Positions 40,231-48,916 of a stretch of 64,000 nucleotides of DNA are shown piece by piece; within the stretch, counting starts at the first letter, position 1; each line of letters begins with the position of its first letter. This stretch comes from an uncultured SAR116 cluster alpha proteobacterium. GTDB taxonomy: Bacteria; Pseudomonadota; Alphaproteobacteria; Puniceispirillales; Marisalimonadaceae. Where the stretch lies: contig CACBDG010000009.1 in NCBI GenBank assembly GCA_902537945.1, positions 1 to 64,000 on the forward strand, in the 5' to 3' direction. Position numbers and translations under genes: made by a program. The notes under the pieces are model-generated. The model was not told where the DNA came from. It was given only the letters and a program-made list of their open reading frames with translations, and ran no database searches.

Positions 40231-41643
40231 ATGTCTGATAAAAAATTTGATCTTGTTGTAATAGGCTCAGGGCCAGGAGGATACGTTGCTGCTATCGTAG
40301 CTGCTCAAAAAGGTATGGAAGTAGCCTGTATAGAAAAACGAAAAACTCTAGGTGGAACATGTTTGAATGTAGGATGTATTCCATCTAAAGCATTGTTACA
40401 TGCCTCAGAACAGTATGAAAATTCAATTAAATCTAACGGTAATGAGGAATGGGGCATAAGATACAAAGAAGTTAAACTCGACTTACCAAAATTACTTAAA
40501 AAGAAGTTAGGTATTGTAGACGAACTTACAAAAGGAATAGACTTCCTGTTCAAAAAAAATAAAGTTACTAAATATATTGGAACTGCAAAAATTTTATCTC
40601 CTAATGAAATTGAAATCATGAATGATGAAAAAACTGAAATAATCAACGCAGATAAAATAATCATTGCTACAGGATCCGAACCTACAAATCTACCTAATAT
40701 TAATGTCGACGAAAAGAAAATTGTAACATCAACAGGTGCCTTAGAGTTGGATAAGGTTCCGCAAAAGATGGTTGTCATTGGTGCTGGAATAATTGGTCTT
40801 GAAATGGGTACTGTATGGAGAAGGCTTGGAGCAGAAGTTGAGGTGGTAGAATATATGCCTAGAATTTTACCTGGAATAGACGATGAAATAGCAAAAAACT
40901 TCATGAAAATACTTCAAAAGCAAGGTATAAAATTTAAACTGGGCTACTCAGTTGAAAAAGCAAAGATAGAAAAAGATAAAGTATTACTCTCTATTAAAGA
41001 TGTTAATAATAATACACTTAATGAATTAGTTGCAGATGTTGCGCTTGTTTCAGTTGGTAGAAAACCAAACACTAACGGATTAGGTTTAGATAAATTAAAT
41101 TTGAAAATAGACAAACATGGTTTTATAGAAACAAACGAAAATTTTCAAACTTCAATTTCAAATATTTATGCAATTGGAGATGTAATTAGGGGGCCTATGT
41201 TAGCTCACAAAGCCGAAGAAGATGGTGTAGCTGCTGTTGAAATAATGAATGGTGAAGCAGGACATGTTGACTACAATCTTGTTCCAGGAATTATTTATAC
41301 TGCACCTGAAGTGGCAGTAATTGGTAAAACAGAAGAAGAATTAAAAGCAGCGGGAATTTCTTATAATAAAGGGACATTTCCATTAATGGCAAATAGTAGA
41401 GCTAAAGCTATTAGTCATACTGATGGTATGGTGAAGATACTTTCTGACAAATCCACAGATAAAATTTTGGGGGCTCACATGATTGGCCATGAGGCAGGAA
41501 CTGTAATTCATGAATTATCCATTGCTATGGGATTTGGAGCATCATCAGAAGATGTGGCTAGAATATGTCACGGCCATCCTACTGTTAACGAGGCAATTAA
41601 AGAAGCTGCATTAGCAACCTACTCTAAAGCAATACATTTTTAA
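40231..41643 (+). CDS. lpdA: Dihydrolipoamide dehydrogenase
   Basis: The E3 flavoprotein that reoxidises dihydrolipoamide. It has the FAD motif VVIGSGPGGYVAAI, the redox disulfide Cys44/Cys49 in GGTCLNVGCIPSK, the NAD motif VVIGAGIIGLEMGTVWRRLG, IGDVIRGPMLAHKAEEDG and the C-terminal HGHPTVNEA with the catalytic His-Glu pair. 470 residues. Last gene of mdh-sucCDAB-lpd. Its stop overlaps that of the convergent SMR gene in a shared TTAA. Confidence 0.97.
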   Translation: MSDKKFDLVVIGSGPGGYVAAIVAAQKGMEVACIEKRKTLGGTCLNVGCIPSKALLHASEQYENSIKSNGNEEWGIRYKEVKLDLPKLLKKKLGIVDELTKGIDFLFKKNKVTKYIGTAKILSPNEIEIMNDEKTEIINADKIIIATGSEPTNLPNINVDEKKIVTSTGALELDKVPQKMVVIGAGIIGLEMGTVWRRLGAEVEVVEYMPRILPGIDDEIAKNFMKILQKQGIKFKLGYSVEKAKIEKDKVLLSIKDVNNNTLNELVADVALVSVGRKPNTNGLGLDKLNLKIDKHGFIETNENFQTSISNIYAIGDVIRGPMLAHKAEEDGVAAVEIMNGEAGHVDYNLVPGIIYTAPEVAVIGKTEEELKAAGISYNKGTFPLMANSRAKAISHTDGMVKILSDKSTDKILGAHMIGHEAGTVIHELSIAMGFGASSEDVARICHGHPTVNEAIKEAALATYSKAIHF

Positions 41644-41969
41644 CTGGCACTCATTTTACTAAAAAAAACTAATATTATTACCCCGAGAATTATTAGTAAA
41701 AGTCCTAAAATAGCTAACATATCTGGTATCTCTTTATATTTTAAGGCGCCTAAAATTGTAATTGCAGAAATACCTATGCCCGCCCAAATTGAATATGTAA
41801 TGGCGATAGGAATAGTTTTCATTGCTAGCATCATGAAATAGAAAGCTGTCCCATAACCTATTACTACATAGGTTGTAGGTAAAAACTCTGTAAGATTATT
41901 GGTGCTTTTAAGATAAGTAGTAGCTATCACCTCACCAACAATAGCTATAAAAAGGTAAAAGTATCCCAT
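41640..41969 (-). CDS. SMR-family small multidrug transporter (EmrE/QacE-like)
   Basis: A four-TM small multidrug resistance protein of 109 residues. The essential TM1 glutamate is Glu13 (FIAIVGEVIATTYLKST, matching EmrE Glu14). WAGIGISAITILGALKYKE in TM3 is the family signature, and PDMLAILGLLLIILGVIILVF is TM4. It probably works as an antiparallel dimer, exporting cations with proton exchange, but the substrate is unknown. It faces lpdA. Confidence 0.92.
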   Translation of the reverse strand: MGYFYLFIAIVGEVIATTYLKSTNNLTEFLPTTYVVIGYGTAFYFMMLAMKTIPIAITYSIWAGIGISAITILGALKYKEIPDMLAILGLLLIILGVIILVFFSKMSAS

Positions 41970-42051
41970 TTTTATCCTGATATTTGCTTTTGTTTGTATT
42001 ATTTGTCTTTTCTAACTATAGTATGAAAAAAAATATTTTATAGTTTTAAAA

Positions 42052-42828
42052 ATGGATGAAATTAAACACAACGAAAACTTCTTATCAAACAACAACTATG
42101 TTGAAGAGAGAAAAGACTTAGCTGCCGCATTTAGATGGGCAGAAAGATGTAATTTGCACGAAGCTGTAGCAAACCATTTTAGTCTTGCGGTAAATTCTGA
42201 TGGTACTGAAATTCTAATGAATCCCAATATGTGGCATTTTTCAAGAATTAAGGCATCTGATTTGCTATTATTAGATGTAGATGACAAGTCAGTTCTTTCT
42301 GGAGATAACCCACCAGATGCAACAGCATGGGGATTACATGGGGCAATTCATAAATTATGCCCACATGCAAAATGTATAATGCATGTCCATTCGATATACG
42401 CAACCACTTTAGCTTCTTTACAAGATTGTATTTTACCTCCAATAAATCAAGTTGCGTCTATGTTTTTTAACAGACAGGTAGTCGATAAAAATTATGGAGG
42501 CTTAGCTTTTGAAGAAGAAGGTAAAAGATGTGCAAATTTACTTTCCGACCCCAAAAAACATACTTTTATAATGGGTAATCACGGGATATTAATCTTTGGT
42601 CAAAATGTTGCAGAGACTTTTAATAGATTATTTTATTTTGAAAGAGCGGCTAAAATGTATATTAAAGCTCTTCAGACTGGAAAAAAATTAAGTATATTAG
42701 ATGATGTTGTAGCTGAGAAAACTGCACAAGAATTAGAAAGTGAAGAATCTCCAAATCCTGCAGGAACAGCTTTTTTAAGAGAAATAAAGTCTATTTTAGA
42801 CCAAGAAAACTCAGATTATGATCACTAA
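42052..42828 (+). CDS. Class II aldolase/adducin-family protein
   Basis: A zinc-type class II aldolase fold of 258 residues. The N-terminal ERCNLHEAVANHFSLAV and ILMNPNMWHFSRIKASDLLLLD match the family. The metal-binding histidines are in MHVHSIYAT (two) and NHGILIFG (third). Members act on fuculose-1-P, ribulose-5-P or related compounds; many alphaproteobacterial paralogues like this one have no assigned substrate. It stands alone before htpG. Confidence 0.87.
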   Translation: MDEIKHNENFLSNNNYVEERKDLAAAFRWAERCNLHEAVANHFSLAVNSDGTEILMNPNMWHFSRIKASDLLLLDVDDKSVLSGDNPPDATAWGLHGAIHKLCPHAKCIMHVHSIYATTLASLQDCILPPINQVASMFFNRQVVDKNYGGLAFEEEGKRCANLLSDPKKHTFIMGNHGILIFGQNVAETFNRLFYFERAAKMYIKALQTGKKLSILDDVVAEKTAQELESEESPNPAGTAFLREIKSILDQENSDYDH

Positions 42829-42924
42829 TTATCAATTATGATACAAAATCCAATAATATTTTCATGTTATAAATTTTCAGAAATAAATGAAGTCTTTTTT
42901 ATATGTAAAAATATAATTTTTACT

Positions 42925-42953
42925 CTTGAAAAAACACTTCGAATTACCAATTT
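42925..42953 (+). promoter_or_regulatory. Candidate RpoH (sigma-32) promoter of htpG
   Basis: CTTGAA at 42925-42930 and CCAATTT at 42947-42953, 16 bp apart, resemble the heat-shock consensus CTTGAA then about 11-18 bp then CCCATNT-like. It ends 33 bp before the htpG ATG, and htpG is a classical heat-shock gene, so the position is right. Confidence 0.5.
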
Positions 42954-42986
42954 ACAATATTAATTAATAACAATCAGGGTAATTCT

Positions 42987-44885
42987 ATGACTAATATGAA
43001 TAATAAATTCGAAGCTGATACCGGTAAAATCTTAGATATAGTTATCAATTCATTATATTCAGAAAGAGAAATTTTTTTACGTGAGTTAATTTCAAACTCT
43101 TCAGATGCACTAGACAAAAGAAAATACCTTGGTTTAACAGATAAAAAAATTGCTAATTCATCAGAGACAGCAGAAATAATTATCGAAGTTAATAATAAAG
43201 AAAAAACCCTAACAATTTCCGATAATGGTATTGGAATGAATGAAGAAGATCTTAAGTCATCGTTGGGAACTATAGCTAGATCAGGAACAAAAGCCTTTTT
43301 AGAACAAATTTCTAAAAATACTAAAGAAAAACAAACTGACATGTCAATGATTGGCCAATTTGGTGTTGGCTTCTACGCATCTTTCATGGTGGCCGACAGT
43401 GTTGAAGTTCTGTCAAGAAAGGCTAGTGATAGTGAAGCTTGGAAATGGTCTTCTGATGGTAAAAATGGTTTTAATTTAGAAAAGTCGGAGAAAGAAAAAT
43501 CTGGTACATCCATTTTGCTAAGGTTAAAAAAAGATGCTAAAGAATTTTTAGATGAAACTAGACTTCAATTTGTTGTAAGAAAATATTCTGATCACATTTC
43601 TTATCCTGTCAAATTAAATCAAATAGATAAAAAAGACGCTGAGATTAAAACATTAAATGAAGCCTCTGCACTTTGGACTCGTCCTTCTAAAGATATCAAA
43701 GACGAACAATATCAAGAATTTTTCTCTCACATAGGTGCAGGTTTTGGAAAGCCACTCCTAACAATGCATAATAATACAGAAGGTACAATAAGTTATACAA
43801 ATCTTATATGTATACCTTCTACTAGACCTTTTGATTTATTTAATCCTGATAGAAAGTCATCTTTAAAATTATATATCAATAGAGTTTTCATAACTGATAA
43901 ATGCGACGCATTAATTCCTAGTTATCTTAGATTTATTAAGGGTTTAGTTGATACACAAGATATAGATTTGAATGTAAGTAGAGAAATGCTTCAAAATAAT
44001 CCAGCAGTTGCCAAAATTAGTAAATCTTTAGTAGGTAAAATTTTAAGAGAACTTAAAAAAGTTAGTGAAAAAGATTTGGATGGTTATAAGAATTTTTGGA
44101 AGGAATATGGAGCTGTACTAAAAGAAGGTTTATATGAGGACGCTGAAAGAAAGGAAGCATTATTAGATTTGTGCAGATTTACGACTAATGAGAGTGAAGA
44201 CCCAATTTCATTGTCACAATATTTAGAAAAAATGCCTGAAAATCAAAAAGATATTTACTACATCTCAGCAGAGACAAGTGCCCAAGCTCTAGCTAGTCCC
44301 CATTTAGAAGGTTTCAAATCAAAGAATGTACCTGTGTTGATAATGACTGATGCTATTGATCAATTCTGGTTGCCTATGGTCGGCTCCTTTAAAGAAAAGA
44401 AGTTTACTTCAATTACACAAGGAAAAATTAATTTAGACGAATTAGATGCAAAAAGTAAAAATAAAGATAAAGACAAAAAGGAAAATAAAGAAAAACAAGA
44501 TAAAGAATTTGTCGATCTAATTGCCCAGTTGAAGGTTGTATTAGGGGATCAGGTAAAGGATATAAGACTATCCTCTAAATTGACTGATAGTCCAGTTTGT
44601 TTGGTTGCTGATGAGGGTGATATGGATATAGCTATGGAGCATTTAATGGCCCAAAGAGACACTAACTATAAAGGAGCTCCAAGAATATTAGAAATTAATG
44701 GAGATCATTCTTTAATCAAAAATATGAAATCACTTCTAAGTAAAAAAGAAAGTAATGATTTAGTCAGTGATGCAGGAACACTTTTATTCGAACAAGCAAG
44801 ACTTATGGAAGGTAAAATGCCTGCTGATCCAGCTCAATTTAGCAAAATAATGAATCAATTTTTATTAAAAGCTATTCCAAATTAA
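42987..44885 (+). CDS. htpG: Chaperone HtpG (Hsp90)
   Basis: A dimeric ATP-dependent chaperone. The GHKL ATPase domain has EIFLRELISNSSDALDK, ISDNGIGM, LGTIARSGTKAFLE and IGQFGVGFYASFMVAD (residues 1-215). The middle domain contains LYINRVFITD and LNVSREMLQ with the catalytic Arg. A charged stretch (about 480-505, Lys/Asp/Glu-rich) precedes the C-terminal dimer domain. 632 residues. AGGG lies 7 bp before the ATG. The stop is shared with the convergent MFS gene in a TTAA. Confidence 0.97.
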   Translation: MTNMNNKFEADTGKILDIVINSLYSEREIFLRELISNSSDALDKRKYLGLTDKKIANSSETAEIIIEVNNKEKTLTISDNGIGMNEEDLKSSLGTIARSGTKAFLEQISKNTKEKQTDMSMIGQFGVGFYASFMVADSVEVLSRKASDSEAWKWSSDGKNGFNLEKSEKEKSGTSILLRLKKDAKEFLDETRLQFVVRKYSDHISYPVKLNQIDKKDAEIKTLNEASALWTRPSKDIKDEQYQEFFSHIGAGFGKPLLTMHNNTEGTISYTNLICIPSTRPFDLFNPDRKSSLKLYINRVFITDKCDALIPSYLRFIKGLVDTQDIDLNVSREMLQNNPAVAKISKSLVGKILRELKKVSEKDLDGYKNFWKEYGAVLKEGLYEDAERKEALLDLCRFTTNESEDPISLSQYLEKMPENQKDIYYISAETSAQALASPHLEGFKSKNVPVLIMTDAIDQFWLPMVGSFKEKKFTSITQGKINLDELDAKSKNKDKDKKENKEKQDKEFVDLIAQLKVVLGDQVKDIRLSSKLTDSPVCLVADEGDMDIAMEHLMAQRDTNYKGAPRILEINGDHSLIKNMKSLLSKKESNDLVSDAGTLLFEQARLMEGKMPADPAQFSKIMNQFLLKAIPN

Positions 44886-46117
44886 TCAACGTCTTTTTTT
44901 ATTAAAAAATAAATACCGGCAACGATAAGGAATAAAAGCCCTATAAACACGTTAATCCTAAGTGTTTCATCAACTGGGGTTCGTGTGATTATCCAAGATA
45001 GATTCATTAATCCTAAAGGTGCAGTACCAATACATGTTACTAATATGCCAAAGTTATTTCCTCTAGAGGAAGTTGATGCTTGATAAACAAGGGCCCCCTG
45101 CATTGTACTAAAACCTGATAAAAATATACCTCCAAATGTTAAGCTTACAAAAGCTATTAATAGGCTAGGAGAGTAAGAAAATAAAAACATACCTAAAAAG
45201 AAACCTCCTACTCCTGTAATAAAAATCAAAGAAAGATTTTTTTGAGGTGAGATATTGCCAATAAGTAAGGCTCCTATTAGAGCTCCCAAACCTTCTGAGG
45301 AAGCTAAAATTCCAATATCAACTTCTGACAACATTAGTTTTTCGCGCCCTAAAACTGGTATTAACGAAACTAAGGGAAAACCAAAAATGTTAAAGATTAG
45401 AGTTATAACTAGAACGAACCGTAAACTAACTAAACCATACGCTTTTTTGCCAGTCTTTAAAATTTCACTAAGAAGACCATGTGCCCAATGCTCTTTGATA
45501 GTTGGTGTAAGCTCTTGATTCAAATTTTTTGTAAAATTTTTCCTATTATTTTCAAAAATTAATATCAATATTAGTGCTAAAATATACATAGCCAATTGAA
45601 GGCTAAAAATTCCAGTGAGACCAACAAAAGCGTATAGAGAACCAGCAAATAGAGGACCTATTAATCTTGTGGCATTATTTGAAAGAGTTTCCATAGCCAG
45701 TGAAGTACTTAAAAGATTTTTTTTAATATTATCGGCTAATACACGTCTTCTGACAGCAAGATCTACAACCCAGGTAATTCCATTTATAAAAGCAAGAATA
45801 AATGCAAAAATTACATTAAAGTGATTAGTAAAAACTAAAATTACACTTATGAGCGTGAAAATATTTGAAAAAGAATAAATTACTTTAATTAATAATAGTG
45901 GAGATATTCTTTCAGAAATAGTGCCTATTATTATACCGAACAAACTCATAGGCAACATTCTGGCTGCAAAAATTATTGTAACCAAATATGGGAGGCCTAA
46001 CTCTTGAAGTGCATATAAGCTTAGAGCTAAAAATTCCATCGCTCGTGCTATGCCTGTCATGCACCCGGCACCCCATAGAACTCTAAAATCAGGATTTTTA
46101 AAGCATGCTCTAATCAT
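44882..46117 (-). CDS. MFS transporter
   Basis: About 11-12 hydrophobic segments over 411 residues, with the RISPLLLIKVIYSF loop after TM2 and GALIGALLIGNISPQKNLSLIFITG in the second half. It resembles the enterobactin-exporter (EntS)-like MFS branch, with the FRVLWGAGCMTGIARAMEFLALSLYA opening, but the substrate is unknown. The VOC gene starts only 9 bp upstream on the same strand, so the two may form a small operon. Confidence 0.85.
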   Translation of the reverse strand: MIRACFKNPDFRVLWGAGCMTGIARAMEFLALSLYALQELGLPYLVTIIFAARMLPMSLFGIIIGTISERISPLLLIKVIYSFSNIFTLISVILVFTNHFNVIFAFILAFINGITWVVDLAVRRRVLADNIKKNLLSTSLAMETLSNNATRLIGPLFAGSLYAFVGLTGIFSLQLAMYILALILILIFENNRKNFTKNLNQELTPTIKEHWAHGLLSEILKTGKKAYGLVSLRFVLVITLIFNIFGFPLVSLIPVLGREKLMLSEVDIGILASSEGLGALIGALLIGNISPQKNLSLIFITGVGGFFLGMFLFSYSPSLLIAFVSLTFGGIFLSGFSTMQGALVYQASTSSRGNNFGILVTCIGTAPLGLMNLSWIITRTPVDETLRINVFIGLLFLIVAGIYFLIKKDVD

Positions 46118-46125
46118 AAAATTGG

Positions 46126-46542
46126 CTAAGAAATTTTCTGATGGACTTCAATGACATTACCCTCTGGATCTTGAAAGAAAACTTGGTGCCATTCTCTAGC
46201 AAAAGTAGTTCCGTAGTCTGAAAATGGTATATTATTATCCCTTAATTTTTTTAGAAATGACTTAATATCATTTGTTCTAAATGCTATATGCCCATGATCA
46301 ACTGGATTAATTGTTTGATTGTTTTTGAAAGCAACATTCAAGTCCCTTTCAGCTAAATGCATCTCTATTTTACCTTCAGTAACAAAATTTATTTTTCCGC
46401 TATATCCACTATCAGCTGTTTCTTCTGTTCTGGGAAAGTTTTCAATAGGAATGCTATCCATACATAAAATGTTTTTATAAAAATCATTCATTTTGTCTAC
46501 ATCTTTAGATACAAAGTTAATGTGGTGGAATTCTAACTTCAT
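46126..46542 (-). CDS. VOC/glyoxalase-family protein
   Basis: A single vicinal-oxygen-chelate module pair of 138 residues: FHHINFVSKDVDKMNDFYKNIL (first metal His), MHLAERD, DHGHIAFRTNDIKSFLKKLRDNNI and FFQDPEGNVIEVHQ (final Glu ligand). It could be a glyoxalase, fosfomycin-type or dioxygenase relative. The ATG at 46542 (MKLEFHH) is chosen because GGAG lies 6 bp upstream; a TTG four codons earlier overlaps that site. Confidence 0.85.
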   Translation of the reverse strand: MKLEFHHINFVSKDVDKMNDFYKNILCMDSIPIENFPRTEETADSGYSGKINFVTEGKIEMHLAERDLNVAFKNNQTINPVDHGHIAFRTNDIKSFLKKLRDNNIPFSDYGTTFAREWHQVFFQDPEGNVIEVHQKIS

Positions 46543-46587
46543 TATAATCTCCAAAGTATTTATTGATTATCAATTTTTAGTTATTTA

Positions 46588-46601
46588 AATTAATATTAAT
46601 T
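46588..46601. promoter_or_regulatory. AT-only palindrome in divergent promoter region
   Basis: A perfect 14-base palindrome (AATTAATATTAATT) lies between the divergent VOC and acyl-CoA dehydrogenase genes, followed by TAATATATTA and a TA-dinucleotide run near 46637-46650. It may be an operator or a DNA-melting region, but all-AT palindromes are common by chance here. Confidence 0.25.
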
Positions 46602-46678
46602 AATATAAATAAGCTAGTAATATATTAATAAATTTATATATATATATAATTCAAATTCATGTACAAATGAGGACCAAT

Positions 46679-47869
46679 ATGCCAGACACCACAATTCAAG
46701 TAGAAAATTCTGTTTCTAATGATGAAATGATAACAGAGGTTAGAGACTCTGTAGCTAAACTATGTGGAGATTTTCAAGGAGAATATTGGCGAAAACTTGA
46801 TAGAGAACAAGCTTATCCAACAGAATTTGTCAAAGCACTAACCGATGCTGGTTTTTTAGGAGCCCTTATACCAGAAGAATATGGAGGTGTTGGTTTAGGA
46901 ATGGTAGCTGCCTCGGTTATTTTAGAAGAAATTCATCATCAAGGATGCAATGCCGCAGCATGTCATGCGCAAATGTATACTATGGGAACCGTTCTTAGAC
47001 ATGGCTCTCCTGAACAAAAACAAGAATATTTACCAAAAATAGCTGACGGATCTCTAAGATTACAAGCGTTTGGTGTAACAGAACCAACAAGTGGCACAGA
47101 TACAACAAGTTTGCGTACAGTAGCAGTTCGTGATGGTGATGACTACGTAATTAACGGTCAAAAAATTTGGACAAGCAGAGCAGAGCACTCAGATTTAATG
47201 TTGCTCTTAGCAAGGACAACACCGTTAAATGAAGTTAAAAAGAAAACTGAAGGTCTTTCTGTTTTTCTCTTAGATATGAGAAAAGCAAAAGGTAATGGCC
47301 TTACAATTAGACCAATACGAACAATGATGAACCATTCTACAACTGAAGTATTTTTTGATAATTTAAGAATACCAGCCTCGAATCTTGTTGGCGAAGAAAA
47401 TAAAGGTTTTAGATATATTTTATCTGGTATGAATGCAGAAAGAATCCTCATAGCTGCAGAGTGTATTGGGGATGCTAAATGGTTTACTAAAAAATCTACA
47501 AATTATGCTAATGATAGAAATATTTTCGGAAGAGCAATTGGTCAAAATCAAGGTATTCAGTTCCCAATAGCAAGAGCATATGCACAAATGAAAGCAGCTG
47601 AATTAATGGTATACCACGCAGCAAGGCTTTATGAAGCCGGGAAGCCTATAGGAGAAGAGGCTAATACAGCTAAATTGCTTGCAGCGGATGCGTCATGGGC
47701 AGCAGCAGAAGCATGCGTGCAAACTCATGGGGGATTTGGGTTTGCAGAGGAATATGACGTAGAGAGAAAGTTTCGAGAGGCTAGGTTATATCAGGTGGCT
47801 CCGATATCAACTAATTTAATTTTATCTTATTTAGCTGAGCATGTTTTAGGAATGCCGAGGTCTTATTAA
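46679..47869 (+). CDS. Acyl-CoA dehydrogenase
   Basis: An FAD enzyme that introduces an alpha-beta double bond into acyl-CoA. It has RLQAFGVTEPTSGTDTTSLRTVA (FAD site), INGQKIWTSRAEHSD, and C-terminal QTHGGFGFAEEYDVERKFREARLYQVAPIS. The usual C-terminal catalytic Glu (YEGT) is absent; instead Glu254 in GMNAERIL sits where isovaleryl/long-chain enzymes have theirs. The ATG at 46679 is preferred because GAGG lies 6 bp before it. The acyl substrate is unknown. 396 residues. Confidence 0.92.
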   Translation: MPDTTIQVENSVSNDEMITEVRDSVAKLCGDFQGEYWRKLDREQAYPTEFVKALTDAGFLGALIPEEYGGVGLGMVAASVILEEIHHQGCNAAACHAQMYTMGTVLRHGSPEQKQEYLPKIADGSLRLQAFGVTEPTSGTDTTSLRTVAVRDGDDYVINGQKIWTSRAEHSDLMLLLARTTPLNEVKKKTEGLSVFLLDMRKAKGNGLTIRPIRTMMNHSTTEVFFDNLRIPASNLVGEENKGFRYILSGMNAERILIAAECIGDAKWFTKKSTNYANDRNIFGRAIGQNQGIQFPIARAYAQMKAAELMVYHAARLYEAGKPIGEEANTAKLLAADASWAAAEACVQTHGGFGFAEEYDVERKFREARLYQVAPISTNLILSYLAEHVLGMPRSY

Positions 47870-48897
47870 GAATTTTTATCTTTTGCCGCAAGATCTTTAA
47901 GTTTCCATCTTAAAATATCGCTAGTAATTATATTTGCTAAAAACTCATAGCCTTTGGTTTTTTTATTAATTTCTTGAGCAATTTTTTCTGACTTCTTGTC
48001 ATTAGACTTTGCATCAATAATTACCCAACTTTCTCCCCCATCGTCAGGGTTAACAGAGGATATTGTTAAGATTAATCCGTCTTTAACTTCATACGACAAC
48101 GTAGGTAAATTTTTTGAATATTTTTGCGTGGATTTTTTAACATCATAAAAATAAAAGCTATTAATTACGTCTCTTGCATCACTAAGTTGTGTATCGTCAA
48201 TTTTAAATTTTACAGATTTTGGCATCGTCAGACTCAATTTATCGTCTTTGGATTGAATTTCAATTATTCCATTTTTATTACTTAAGTTAATCTTCTGAAC
48301 ATCATCCTTTTTAATAGATAAAAGCAAACTTTCAAACCAATCAGATTTTGTCGTAGGCATCCTAATTGCACCTTTAAGAAGGTATGTCTGATCTTCATTT
48401 GGAAATCTAGCAAACTGACCGCCACTTATTCCACCAACACTTCTATCTACCATCCCAAATAGTATTGAAGAAAAAATAGTTCCGTCTTCTTTCTTTAATG
48501 TGATTTTTGTTCCATAACCTTCGTCCTCATCTTTACTTTTATTTTGTTCAGGAAGAAGCAGATTTAGTTGTGAGTGCCTAGATGGGTCATTTGTTTTCAA
48601 CTCCTCAATTCTTAACAAAGATAAACTTGTAATTAAATTTTCCCACAATCCTTTTTTAAGTGGGTAGTTTGACTCTGATATATAACTATTATTTTGTTTA
48701 ACTAAATTAATATTATTTTCAAAAGAATTAATTGATATTGTTGTAATATCATTAACATTTTTGGTGAAGTTATCTAAAAATAACTTACCTCTATTTTCAA
48801 AACTATAATTACTTGTATTAAGGCTTACTGAAATAATTGCTAAAACAACGAGTGCTGCAGTTATTATAGATATGTTTAAAAATCTTTTTTTAGTCGT
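47866..48897 (-). CDS. DUF4340 protein of a Gld-type ABC system
   Basis: The coding frame clearly extends upstream of the first usual start (TTG, 48648). It reads a membrane anchor (FLNISIITAALVVLAIISVSL) followed by ENRGKLFLDNFTKNVNDITTISI, the typical DUF4340 opening. The frame is closed by a stop just upstream, and no ATG, GTG or TTG lies before the anchor; an ACG at 48897, 6 bp after GGA, is the natural start. From it the protein has 343 residues: one N-terminal TM, then a beta-rich periplasmic domain (ISGGQFARFPNEDQTYLL). It ends the ABC operon, 19 bp after the GldG-like gene. Confidence 0.8.
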   Translation of the reverse strand, partial: TTKKRFLNISIITAALVVLAIISVSLNTSNYSFENRGKLFLDNFTKNVNDITTISINSFENNINLVKQNNSYISESNYPLKKGLWENLITSLSLLRIEELKTNDPSRHSQLNLLLPEQNKSKDEDEGYGTKITLKKEDGTIFSSILFGMVDRSVGGISGGQFARFPNEDQTYLLKGAIRMPTTKSDWFESLLLSIKKDDVQKINLSNKNGIIEIQSKDDKLSLTMPKSVKFKIDDTQLSDARDVINSFYFYDVKKSTQKYSKNLPTLSYEVKDGLILTISSVNPDDGGESWVIIDAKSNDKKSEKIAQEINKKTKGYEFLANIITSDILRWKLKDLAAKDKNS

Positions 48898-48916
48898 TTT
48901 TTATCCAAAATTTATT

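Noticed and set aside
40305-40904. A 199-codon minus-strand open frame opposite lpdA
   Set aside because: It lies fully within lpdA, whose product is unmistakable, and its translation has no recognisable domain.
42838-42963. A 41-codon open frame upstream of htpG
   Set aside because: It has no ribosome site, no recognisable domain and overlaps the probable htpG promoter.
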